From Neoarius graeffei (lineage: Eukaryota; Chordata; Actinopteri; Siluriformes; Ariidae): DNA of 64,000 bases. Shown here piece after piece: positions 13,620 to 46,269 of the stretch. The stretch covers positions 11,936,051-12,000,050 of the forward strand of contig NC_083570.1 in the NCBI RefSeq assembly GCF_027579695.1. Direction: 5' to 3'. The notes beneath the pieces were generated by a model. The model searched no databases, was not told where the DNA came from, and saw nothing but the letters and a program-made list of their open reading frames with translations. The translations under genes were made by a program, and so were the position numbers. Position 1 is the first letter of the stretch, and every line of letters begins with the position of its first letter.

Positions 13620-14170
13620 TCTCCTTTTGTCCCCCCCGGTTTTGTCTTTTCCTGAATGGCGCGTGAGCTGCCCGGTATTAGAAATCCTCGCGCGTTTCCG
13701 CGGGCGATGTCACGCTCTCGGGCTCAGACACAACTCGCGCGCTCGCTGCTTATTATTATTCATGACGGACTGTGTCGAGCTGTTTCAGGATGTTGAACGT
13801 AATAATACGAATGCAAAAAAAAAAAAAAAAAAAAAGGTTGGAGAAAAAAAAAATCACCGGTTTTCCGCACCTGACACAAACCGGACCGCCGCCAAACGGC
13901 GCGCGCCCGATAACGAGGCGGGATTTTGCGTTAAAGCGGTTAATTAATTAATAATGAAATATCCGCTCTGGTCAGGGTTTGAGGGGGGGAGGGGTTGGGG
14001 GGGGGTAAAGCCTCGTGCCGCACGCGCGCCACGCACGCGCGAACACCCCGCGGCCACGCGCCTCAGGCTGGAATTACGCTGGGCCGCGGCGCGTGGCCGT
14101 CTGCGGGGTCGGATAACCGTTTACCGGGGCTGCTGTTTGACAGCGCGAGCGCAGGGCTGAACGAGCTGTC
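13620..14170. promoter_or_regulatory. CpG-rich patch downstream of tfap2b
   Basis: A GC- and CpG-rich segment (for example around 13690-13750, 13860-13930 and 14010-14160) with a long A run at 13816-13835. Open frames across it have no recognisable domain. It could be a regulatory island or a promoter of an unannotated transcript. Confidence 0.3.
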
Positions 14171-14199
14171 TCATGATTTGTCCATATTCCTCACAGTCA

Positions 14200-14200
14200 G

Positions 14201-14249
<49 letters not shown>

Positions 14250-14281
14250 GTTTGTTCTATACTTGTCCTATCAGGTTTCCA

Positions 14282-14326
<45 letters not shown>
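14200..14326. repeat. (ATT)n and (AAT)n pair
   Basis: (ATT)n at about 14200-14249 and (AAT)n at about 14285-14325, facing arms that could pair as a hairpin around a loop of about 35 nt. Confidence 0.9.
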
Positions 14327-14327
<1 letters not shown>

Positions 14328-14949
14328 CAGCAAACACAAACTAAATCTGAAGATGAAGTGAAGACTCATAAAGCACTCCCAGTAATAAGAGTACTAACCG
14401 GAACTAACCGGAACTAACCCCTGGCGCTGCGGTGGAACCATTTTGTTTCAACTCCAAACCTCGACATCATGTGAGATTTACTGCCGAACTGCAGAACACT
14501 GGACCCGTTAATGACCTCTACAGCTTCCCTCCGAAAGATAAAGTCCCAGCATGTGCACCGTCCCGACTCAAGGTCCCCTTAATGGTACCATCCAAGTGAC
14601 AGCTCGGTACGTTTTATCTGTGCCGATTTATTTACATATTTGTTTGGAGGCGTGGTTAATGGGATTTAAACCTGAGCGCACACTGTCACAAAAAAAAGGG
14701 TACTAAAGTGTACTACTGTTCCTTGTCACTGCATGGGGTGGAACCATCACGTGACCATCTTTTACCTGGGAAGGTGTGTGTAGGAGCTTAAAGCTATACA
14801 ATTTTTAAAGATTACAATTTTTTTTTAAGGTCCACATTTCAGGATGAAATATAGAAAAGATATTAAAGGGACAGAATACAGGGTCAAGGGGACCAGCCCA
14901 GCTAGAAGGGAGGGGTTCGGGTTAGTACCCTTTTTTTTTCCCCCTGTGT

Positions 14950-15032
14950 GTATGTTACCGATTCATCATTTATTCATTCATTCATTTATTTATTTTTAAG
15001 TAAACAAAATAACGTTAACCTGAGATCGATCG

Positions 15033-15091
<59 letters not shown>

Positions 15092-15177
15092 ACTGGATAA
15101 TTGAGATTTATTTATTTATTTATTTGTGTTTGTTTGTTTGTATTTAAGGAAACAAAATAAGTTTAGCCTGAGCTCGC

Positions 15178-15255
<78 letters not shown>

Positions 15256-15300
15256 ACTGGATAATTGAGATTTATTTATTTATTTATTTATTTATTTTCT
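14950..15300. repeat. Tandem duplication carrying (ATCT)n
   Basis: Two copies of a segment of about 150-165 bp, each with AAACAAAATAA, CCTGAG, an (ATCT)n run (about 15031-15091 and 15178-15255) and CACTGGATAATTGAGATTTA followed by TTTA repeats. Confidence 0.85.
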
Positions 15301-15374
15301 TACAAATATTCAATTGTCGTTTCATTATAATAATTATATAGTTATGAAATATAATTATAATTGGCAACAGCAAC

Positions 15375-15375
<1 letters not shown>

Positions 15376-15416
<41 letters not shown>

Positions 15417-15637
15417 TATAATAATAATAATAATGGCTTTAGGCCTGCGCCAGAGCAGACTTTGTGAACTGCAGTTGTTTGTTTGTTTGTTTATGTATAA
15501 GTCTATGAATTTATTTGTGAGTGAAAGTGTTTGTAGTGAAGTGTTTGTGTGTATTTTTGACCATATTTAGATTTAATAATAATAATAATAATAATAATTT
15601 AGACCTGGTTATATGAGCAGTAATATCTATATATATT

Positions 15638-15671
<34 letters not shown>

Positions 15672-15700
15672 AAGAGAGAGAGAGAGAGAGGTGTGTTGGC
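15376..15700. repeat. (AAT)n, (GT)n and (GA)n tracts
   Basis: (AAT)n at about 15376-15434 and 15577-15597; GT then GA at about 15638-15690. Confidence 0.85.
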
Positions 15701-17193
15701 TGCATGCGCGTGCGGAGTGTATATGAGATGAGCGTGAGACTCTCTGCCTTTTTCGTCCCCGTTTCTTTCTTGTTGTTGCTCGAAGTGAAGCTCGGCGTCT
15801 CGTGAGAGTTTCCCGTTGCTTGCGGACACGCGGGTGCCACACCTGGGTCGCAATACTTTCCGCTTGAGGAGTCGCGCGACAAAACCCGCGGGCCACGCGC
15901 CCCCTAACACCCCCCCACCTCTCTCTCTCTCTCTCTCGTGGTGAAACACTGACTGACAGGGTTCAAATGAAAGAAAAGGGGGCTTACGTGCCCCGGTTAC
16001 GATGAGCGTTTTTTTTTTTTTAGTGACATCTCCATGACAACCGTCAATCATGCAGCAGCGCTGTAAACAAATGACCTGAAGGCCCTTAAAGGCCCCGCTT
16101 TCAGAACTTCTCCCTTTACGCATTTAAAAACAATTTCAATTCCATATTTGGACATGACACACCCCCAGGCTTCTCTAAACCCAAGGTGAAGGTTCTTTCC
16201 CATGTGTTACACACTTAAACATATCTCCATCACCTCCCCTACAAGGAAGAGTACCTTTAAAGTGCACCTTGGTACCCTTAGTTGTCCCTTGATCAGAACA
16301 ATCCACCAGGAGTACCTTTCAGCTTTCACAAGAATCCATTCACTCGTCTACTTTAAAAAAAAACAAAAACAAAGTGGATTCTACAACAGACACAAGGACC
16401 TTTTGGCCCCGTTGTTTGTTTGGCAGGGTGAAGGTTCATAGCGTCCCTCATGATGTCCTGCTGTCTGATGCTGCGCCGTACCTACGGTACATCACTTTCA
16501 TTCCTGAGGAATAAAGGTACCCAGCTGAACTTTCCCGTTTAGGTCCGGGCGATGCTCACTGCTCCGGCGAGACGACTACCTTCACACCTTTCACCTCAAA
16601 GTTCATTTTTTCCAGAAGGAAAGAAGGAAATGGCCATATTTGGTCACCATGTGAGGTGTGTGATGTTAGAGAGAGAGAGAGAAAAAAAAAGCAGGAATAT
16701 TATCTGATGATCATCAGCATGACGATGGATTTTCGATTAGACTAAACGTTCAGCATGGCGTCTCAAACTGCTGTCATTATCGTAAAATATGGACTGATCT
16801 TTATAGGATAATCAATATTTAATTTTCTCCATTGATTCGTTCAAACTTCTGTGGAACACTTGTTGTTGTAGGCCTATCTGTAAAATAGAGCTTTTTTTTT
16901 TTAACATAATACTTAACATGTAAATCAATAATGATCTCAGTGGTGGTATTTAAATTCAGGTCAGAAATGTTGTTGTTGTTGTTGTGTTCATCACTGAAAC
17001 CCCAATGATAGAAATTCTCCATCCTGCATCATCACTGCCGCTGAATTAATTCGCAACACGATGCTTCGGAGACCAAATTAAAACAAATTTTCCTTTTGGT
17101 TAATCATTTGTGTGAAATGTCATAAATGTCATGTGACTCAAACCCATGAGCATTTACACCAGCCGACAACTCCAATTACAATAAAACACATGA
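15701..17193. other. Non-coding; GC-richer start, then repeat-like GGTACC region
   Basis: 15700-15910 is GC-rich with a (CT)n run. 16200-16520 contains repeated words such as AGTACCTTT and GGTACC that also recur at about 14560-14760, 31980-32070 and 41830-41910, suggesting a dispersed short element. No exon recognised. Confidence 0.35.
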
Positions 17194-19835
17194 TTTATTC
17201 CTTATTTTGGTATATAAATGAAAATCACTGGACAAAGAACCGACTTCTACCCTTCACCATATAACGAGTTGCCTATGGAGCAAAAAAACAAAACAAAACA
17301 AAAAACCCAAAAAAATGGGGAAATAAAAGGAAATGAAGTGATAAAATACTGAGGTGCTATCTATAAACCGAGCGTTCAGCCACACACAGGGACACAGTCA
17401 CAGACAGACGAGCCAGCTGCTCCTATGTACAAAACCTCCGTCCCTCCATAAATTAGGCATAAATTAAATATATATACATACAAACATAAATTAGAAGACG
17501 TTCGGTCTGACAGAGCCGAGGTTTCAGGCAGAAAGAAAGAGAGAAAGAAAGAGAGATAAAGAGAGGAGGGGTAGAGCTCAATGTACATCTTCAATAACAT
17601 CTCTGGATAAAATCTTTCACGCCTTCGATTCAACAACTCGTACGAAAGGATATGGACGATCGGAGGCAGGATTCGTACGAATCGAACTTGTGAAAATGTC
17701 AAACACCGACTAAGGATTTACGTTTCAACTTCGCAAACGCTGCAGCTCTGGAGGAAGGTGGTTCAGTGAGTTTGAATTGATGGAGAAAGGCGTGTTGAGA
17801 AAGACAGGAAGTGAGGGATCGACGAGACATCAAAGAGACATGTGCGTCTCGTCACTAGCCGGCTGTCTCCGATTGTGATATGTCCATGAGGTCAGAGATC
17901 GGATCCGTACCGTGAGGTCCGAAAGTCTGCTCCGGGTTCGGAAGTGTTTTCAAATGATACATTTTTCATTTCTTTTTTTTTTTTCCAGTGCTAAGTGAAA
18001 TCTGGGGAAAATATCACATCGACAGGAAAATCTGAATTCTTCAGTCCTGCTTTGGATTGGATTGATTGGATTAGCGTGTTGTCTGAATGACACAAGGAAC
18101 AATCCTGCGTAAAAAAACATGGACAACATGGACGCCTGCATTTTCAACCAAACTATCTCTAGAGCAAAACCCACTGAAAGGTAGGAATGAGTTCTGCTCT
18201 GATCTCTGATGTCACTTCCTGAACTCAGATTTGACTCGAAGGAGTGCCAGAAACTAAAAGTTACGCCTTTCAGTTGAACGCAGCGTCAGACTGAAGGAAA
18301 CATGGTGAATATTGAATATTCCAGATCGTGAACCTTTTTTTTTTTTATTTCTCCTTAAAAGAAAAATGTTTGGATCACACTGGATTATACTGTAGTTGCG
18401 TTTATTCCTGTTTAAAGCTTCGACAGCGAGTTTGAGTTTTACACACCGACTGCGTATTTTGTCCAAGTGGACGCCGATCTGATCCGATCCGATCCAGCAC
18501 TGAAGTACTTTTATTTATAAGGACTTTTATTCTATCCACATTCACTGGATATGAGCAATCGCACGCTCTGATTGGCTACTCTACTACTAGGCTATCAGCT
18601 CATATACCGTGAGTAGAAAAAAAACAACAAAATGGTTGCTGAACCAACCGAGGATGAAATAAAAACTCGAATCAAAAATTAAACCACAAAAAAAAAAAAA
18701 GGAATGATTTGGAAGTATTTGATGCTAAGAATGTATTTTTTTTATTTTTCAAGAATTATTATTATTATTATTATAAGCACATTTTTCACAAATCTCTCCT
18801 GCACATTTCGCTGCTGGTTTGTTTACATTCTTCATCTTTAAGCGTTAAAACGTGTTGAATTTTTTTCATACTGGTCCGAAAGCTCAAGGAAGTTTGAAAA
18901 TTTACGTCACTGAAATGTCCGAGGAAGAATTAAATAAACGTCTGAAGCTATTCTAGACAGCAAGACGGCACTTTGTACAAAAAAAACCACTGAAGTCAAT
19001 CCGTGCAGCCGTCGATAGCTTTTTAAGACGTTCACGTAAGCAGAAATGATTTTGTCGGACGTTTTGTGTCGAGTTTTTATTGGTCGAATTTGCAAAAGAA
19101 AGAAATAAAAATAATAAATAAATAAATGCTCCGTTTCTCAAAATCCAGTGAATGTGGATCGAATAAAATGGTTATTTGATTCAATCTCGTCGTACTACGA
19201 GTCGATTTCGTGGAATAATTATTCACGTTTTTTTTTTGCGTCTGAAAATTTCGTTCATTCATATGAAACGAGCACCTTTAAAAGATTACAAGGCAGTTTA
19301 CAGCTCAAGATGTGATGTTCGAATCCCAGAAAGAGAGGACTGTTCGTTTTTGTCGAGCGAGAACTTTAACTCGGTTAATTTTGGTTCGTTCGTTGCACAG
19401 GGTCCTGCTCAGCATGTGAAAGTGGTGTAAATCCCTCCAGCCGTGGACGCCGCCACCGCCGCTGCCGGAGGGTTCGATTAGATGGTTCGAGTCATGAGTG
19501 TTCTGAGTTTGAAGCTCTTTAATTACGCCATCTGATTTGAGATATCGTGAATATCCAGTGGTTCAGATTAAACACTGATATCACACTCAGGATTTCTCGG
19601 TTCATCGTGAGCTAAGTGGTCGAGTGGTGCAGTTTCCCAGAGCAAAGAAGGTTTAATTACAGTTTGAAGTTGTTCACCAGGCGAAAAAAAAAACAAACCA
19701 CACACACATGCCTTCGTACAGCAAAGTCAAGCGCGATAAGAAAGTCTGGGTGGTGAGATGAGTTCGTGGTGTTAAGTGTCTCTGGTTAAAGGCTGGACTG
19801 TGGAACGATGACCATTTTCTCAACGAGATACCACA

Positions 19836-19879
<44 letters not shown>

Positions 19880-20150
19880 CATCATTGATGCCTTTATGAT
19901 AAAACACGTAACGACAGCGTTGCACGAGTGCCTCAGCGGTGTCAAGTTCCTTCCACTTTTTCCTCTTCGATGACGTGTCATTCATCCCCTCCCCTCGCCT
20001 CCCTCCCTCCCTCCCTCCCTCCCGTCCCCTCCCCCTCCCCCCTCACAATAACGGAAAACAGAACATCATAAATCTCGAGTCCAAAGAATCTCTGGACACG
20101 TGTGATAAGCGCTGCTCTTAGAGCCTCTTCTCCTTCTCCGACGTCGTGCC
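17194..20150 (-). other. tfap2b: Probable tfap2b 3' untranslated region
   Basis: This stretch follows the stop codon, has no coding signal, and is poorer in long tandem repeats than the DNA beyond it apart from one (GT)n at about 19840-19875. Several minus-strand AATAAA hexamers occur (near 19073, 18526-18531, 18510-18515 and 17194-17199). The most distal one is followed by a T/G-rich stretch. Extent is inferred; without transcripts the real end could be any of these. Confidence 0.35.
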
Positions 20151-41455
<21,305 letters not shown>

Positions 41456-41509
41456 GTTCACGCGCTGCTCCCCGCACGGCGAGTGGATTCACGTGCAGAG
41501 CTCGGGTTC

Positions 41510-41544
<35 letters not shown>

Positions 41545-42054
41545 CCCGCTCCGCCTGAACCCACAACAAACCTGCGCGTGAGACAGAAAAAAAAAAAAAA
41601 TTCTCCCAGCACTTCCGCATTCCAAACTACAGAACAGTGAATCGTGAGCGCACGAGACCTAAAAGCGGAAGTTGACCTGAACATTACATTTAGTGCTGTA
41701 AGAAAAACAAATAAAAAGGTACTGGACTGTAGCTTCCCTGCCTTGGGCCCTCAAGGGTCCACCTGTGGCCCTTTGAATCCTAACCAGGAAAGGTAAAGCT
41801 CTGCAATCCAAATTGCTTTAAAGGTGCAGTGCAGAGATATTAAAGGTACTATAAAGGTGCTATAGGACACCATGGACAAAGAAAGGTACCATTTCGTACC
41901 CTTATTTCTGAAAGTCGATATGTCTATAAGCTATGTGACACATTCGTCGGGCCTTAATAAAACTAGATTTCGATCAACAACAATAAAAGCAATAACACTC
42001 CGCCCCCTGCTGGCTGTCATTATGCACTACAGCACACTTCACTCTGGTCACTTG

Positions 42055-42112
42055 GTCCATCATCACACCTGTACACACCTGCCAGTATCTAATCAGCCAA
42101 TCACACGGCGGC

Positions 42113-42143
<31 letters not shown>

Positions 42144-42185
42144 CGAACGCCCAGGTGCACAGTGCAGGCATTCCTAATAAAGTGG
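42055..42185. mobile_element. Fragment of a CCACTTTATTAGGAACAC-type element with (CAG)n
   Basis: Contains ACACCTGTACACACCTGCCA, ATCTAATCAGCCAATCACAC and the inverted end GGCATTCCTAATAAAGTGGAC, a very common vertebrate/fish dispersed sequence. A CAG run of about 9 units is at 42115-42141. Confidence 0.6.
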
Positions 42186-42499
42186 ACAGCCTTTCAGTTT
42201 CTAAACTGTAAACTACATCCTGGAATAAAAAAATATATATCTGTCAAAAATAATCAATAAATAAATACTAAAAACACTTTTTTTCTTTAAATGTCCACGA
42301 TAACAATATAGCGCTTAATAAAGATCACGATACATCACATCACCGATATTTTGGAACAAACGCATTACTGCCTGGTGGGAGAGAAAGAGATGGTGTTGTT
42401 AACTTCTTGGTGTTTGGAGCCCCCTGGTGGCCGTGCGCCAGAACAAGCACATGTCGTGGATTTAGTGCCATTTAAACCACATAAATGCCTTTATTTTAT

Positions 42500-42882
42500 C
42501 TCATCTCATCTCATCTCATTATCTCTAGCCGCTTTATCCTTCTACAGGGTCGCAGGCAAGCTGGAGCCTATCCCAGCTGACTATGGGCGAAAGGCGGGGT
42601 ACACCCTGGACAAGTCGCCAGGTCATCACAGGGCTGACACATAGACACAGACAACCATTCACACTCACATTCACACCTACGGTCAATTTAGAGTCACCAG
42701 TTAACCTAACCTGCATGTCTTTGGACTGTGGGGGAAACCGGAGCACCCGGAGGAAACCCACACGGACACGGGGAGAACATGCAAACTCCACACAGAAAGG
42801 CCCTCGTCGGCCCCGGGGCTCGAACCCAGGACCTTCTTGCTGTGAGGCGACAGCGCTAACCACTACACCACCGTGCCGCCCC
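42500..42882 (-). mobile_element. SINE type A, copy 1, full length
   Basis: tRNA-derived head at the right (box A-like TGGTGTAGTGGTTAGC, box B-like GGGTTCGAGCC), a conserved middle (GAGAACATGCAAACTCC, CATGTCTTTGGACTGTGGGG on plus), then a LINE-type tail with GGATAAAGCGGCTAGAGATA and (ATGAG)n. A perfect 13-bp target duplication GCCTTTATTTTAT flanks it (42487-42499, 42883-42895). Confidence 0.92.
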
Positions 42883-42895
42883 GCCTTTATTTTAT

Positions 42896-43345
42896 TTTAT
42901 TCTGTTATTTTGGAATTACTATGCAGCATTTTGGAAAGGAAAGCTTCTGGGTGGAAAAAGTAAAAGTACACAGGTGTTTGTTTGTTTTTTTAATCTTACC
43001 CCAAACTTTGTAGATGCTGTATCCTAAACACGTTCGGTGTGTGAAATTCAATTCCACTTCTTGAATCTTGAACTCTGAAGACGGAATTTTAGTTAAAAAG
43101 CTGGAAGCAATGTGGATGATAAACCTACAAAAAAATCTAATGTTAAATGTTTAATATTTAAAGTAAATGTGTACATACAAATTATAAATATCAGTATCAA
43201 TCTCTTTATCCCAAATTAACTAACAAGTTAGCTAGCTATTGAGGAACACAGCCAGCTAACGTTAGCAAACAGATTGTGTTAACGGCACAATGTAGCATAA
43301 ACAAAGACTGAATCTGCACGCCTATTTAAAAAAATAAACAAATGT
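42896..43345. other. Intergenic, no feature seen
   Basis: AT-rich DNA with several TAGC-rich words near 43225-43270. Confidence 0.4.
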
Positions 43346-44640
43346 AAAAATGAATGAACCCTTTATTGTCACTAGTCACAAGTACCAGCGAAATTGACCA
43401 TCAACTTGTCCTTACATACACACATACACACAATTGACAGAGGGGGAGTAGACAGGACAGGAAGAGATGAAAAGAAAAATACAGAGTAACATGAGGAGAG
43501 GGGAGGAGAAAAAAAAAGCAACCCCCACACTATGCTCCTGTGAGGAGTACAGTGTGGGAACATTAAAAAAACTCCTCAGCACATAAGCACAAAATAACAC
43601 AAGTACACTTTACAACATGAAAATTCGGGACTTGAGGGGGGAGAGGGGAGGGGGCGATCAGGGGTGGGGGGTAAGGGGGAGGGGGCGGGGGAGGGGAAGA
43701 GAGGAGGTAGAGGTAACCCAGCGCAAGCAAGCAGCCGTCCGTTCCTGCAGCCATGACGGCGCTGGTCGTGCACCCGATTGTCACACTGGGGGTAAAAGCA
43801 GCAACCGCGGGAAGTGGGGGAAGGAATGCGAGAGCGTCTCACAGCAGTGACCTTCAGGGGGAGTTGTTGTCCCAGCAACGGCCTTGGTTGAGGCCAGTGC
43901 TGTCTGAAGGAGCCAAAAGCAGATAAGATTGGGATTGTTTGGTCTTGGGGCGAGTAGACGCATTCTTTTACACGACCACTCTGTCCATTCTGGTCTCTGA
44001 ATCAATCCATTTCCTTTGCAAAGCCAAAAGCTTCTCCATGATGTCATCCATGTTGCGGTTCAAGTTCTGAATAGCCACAGTCTGAGTGCCGACAGCTCTG
44101 CCCACCGCTTCAATCATGTCAGGCAGCTTTATGGGGCTTTGAACAGCTGTCACCATTTTCTGATTTCCTCGATAAACCAGGGCAATGCCTAATCCAATCA
44201 GGAAAAGTCCTGTAATCATGGTTCCGAATAAGTAGATGTCTTCAATGTCCTCCACAGAAAGAATCGCCAGGCACATGACCCGCCACTGCTCTCACGCATC
44301 CATCGTGTAGCCAGCCACGAACGTTCCGGCAGGACAGGCGGGTTCCCCCGAACCCGGGCTTCTCGTCGAGAAAACTGTGTCAATTTTGTTAAGAGACCAG
44401 TTTATCAATTCCATGATTTTTTAGTTTGGAGAGCAGTGCGGAGAGAGTCTCTCAAAAGTATAGACAGTAGACAGACGAGATGAGACAAGAGGAGCATAAG
44501 CAGGGAAGTTAAGGGAGAGGAGAGCAGAGAAATGTGACTGCCTTCCGTGAGAGCATGGAGTAAAAAACAAAACAAACTTGTACTTAAAAAAAATCATGTT
44601 GGCTATTAACTCTAGTGCCATCTAAAGGTCAAAGTGGAGA
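43345..44640 (-). mobile_element. Probable retroelement or dispersed element, class unknown
   Basis: On the minus strand the segment ends with an AATAAAGGGTTCATTCA-like signal, contains a C-rich stretch (about 43625-43710) and carries the small open frame at 43968-44276. It resembles a transcribed dispersed element more than host sequence. I did not recognise a known class. Confidence 0.3.
43968..44276 (-). CDS. Unrecognised 102-residue frame with one membrane segment
   Basis: I do not recognise this protein. Residues about 14-36 form one strongly hydrophobic segment (IYLFGTMITGLFLIGLGIAL then VYR). After it comes a polar, probably helical part with PDMIEAVGRAVGTQTVAIQN and MDDIMEKLLALQRKWI, coiled-coil-like in its spacing of hydrophobic residues. 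No signal peptide or conserved enzyme motif is visible. It could be a short viral-like or transposon accessory protein, or an intact-by-chance frame; its non-random character is what makes me list it. Confidence 0.3.
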   Translation of the reverse strand: MCLAILSVEDIEDIYLFGTMITGLFLIGLGIALVYRGNQKMVTAVQSPIKLPDMIEAVGRAVGTQTVAIQNLNRNMDDIMEKLLALQRKWIDSETRMDRVVV

Positions 44641-45890
44641 ATTTAAAAAAAAATTCACCCTAACCCTTATTGCGAAATAACACAAAAATATCCCCACCTT
44701 GACCAGTAGGGGACAACATAACTGACTACAGATACAGAGTAGCTGCTTAAGTAACAGTTTAAAAGTAAAAGTGCTGGGTCAAAATTTCATTACAAGTCAA
44801 AGAACAAAAAAAAGTACTTGTGTGAACGTTAAAAAGTATCAACAGTGAAATTTATACAAGTGTTTTTTCAAGACTTGATCAAAAATCAGCCAAACAGTTC
44901 AGATTGTGCAGGTTTTTATTGATTTTGATCAACTATTTATTCTAAACATTCTGCAAACTTGAAAACAAACCTAGAATTTCTCTTGATGGTTAGCAAGGAA
45001 AATAAAACTAGCTAACAGATTTACCAGATTTAATGTCACGCTAATTTAATCTTCATCAACATTTTGCTTGAGAGTCGATGGTGAATTATCATCAGAAATT
45101 CGGAATGAAATTGGATATGTTTCCAGAAACAAAGGTAGACAGGAAGTTTCTGAAAAAATTAATTTGAGATTACGGACTGGATGATGTCCAGATTAGGGGA
45201 TAAAACAAAGTGCAAATTAGAAATGCATGTTCACCACAGTGAACTCGGTTCCCACTTAGAAGAAAAACGTGTCTCTCTTTTCCACTGACCAAACTTTTTG
45301 GCCTCGTTTAAGGGTTGAACCTTTTTTTCTTGAGACCAGACAACTATGATGAGGTAATGAAGAAGAATTAGTCCAGGATTTCCCCCTGAACTGGTGTGGA
45401 ACAAAGTTTCAGCTTTTGGTTTCAATCAGGCATTAGTTATGAGACGAAAACCACCAACTTAGAGTTGAGAGATTGAGCATACACTCTCTAACTAAAGTAG
45501 ATTTACAAAGTAACATCTTGTTTTTGCTTACTGTGTTTAATATTCAGAAGAAATGCAGCATGAACCTGATTGAGAACTTGAAGAACTTCATTTCACAAAC
45601 TCCTTCATCTCGAGCAGGTTATCCCAGAGCTAGTGACAGATCTTAGAATGATCCCTCCTATCTAATATCACCATCAGCTTCCACTAACTCGAGGTATTTC
45701 AGTTCTAACTCTATTTGGAAATGTTACACCTTCCATGGAATCCAAACCTGTAACCCGACACCATGAGGAGGTTTTGAAGATGTTCACGTACGTTACAAGT
45801 CTGACCCAGTTTCATGTTACTGTTGTATGTGAGGACTTAAAGAATCAGCGCTGAATGTTTAAACAGTCCTGCTGCTCTACATAGAGAGCC
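44641..45890. other. Intergenic, no feature seen
   Basis: About 1.25 kb of unique AT-rich DNA; the frame at 45231-45425 has no domain. Confidence 0.4.
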
Positions 45891-45891
<1 letters not shown>

Positions 45892-45962
<71 letters not shown>

Positions 45963-46057
45963 CCTCATGTCTAGAGGCCATGACAGATGTCCTAACAGTT
46001 TGCGAGAAAGGAGGCACAATCTGCACACGAGGCTTTGATTTGAATTTTGAATTCAGC

Positions 46058-46129
<72 letters not shown>
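45892..46129. repeat. Two long (CA)n microsatellites
   Basis: About 34 CA units each at 45892-45959 and 46061-46128, separated by about 100 bp. Confidence 0.95.
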
Positions 46130-46132
<3 letters not shown>

Positions 46133-46269
46133 CTCAAAGCCATAAGATGATGTCATTGATGATGAATTTGCACATTCATCGAATCTTCATGATCATTTGC
46201 AGATCAAAACTTGTTACACGAAGAAGGAAGATCTTGTGGAAATTTTAAAATGAAGAACAATATGAACAA

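Noticed and set aside
14200-14330. ATT/AAT arms as a functional hairpin RNA
   Set aside because: Simple repeats of opposite orientation are frequent here and the pairing is of low complexity.
1-17000. A further gene downstream of tfap2b, such as the pkhd1 neighbour known in mammals
   Set aside because: No exon with recognisable domains or splice structure was seen in this interval.
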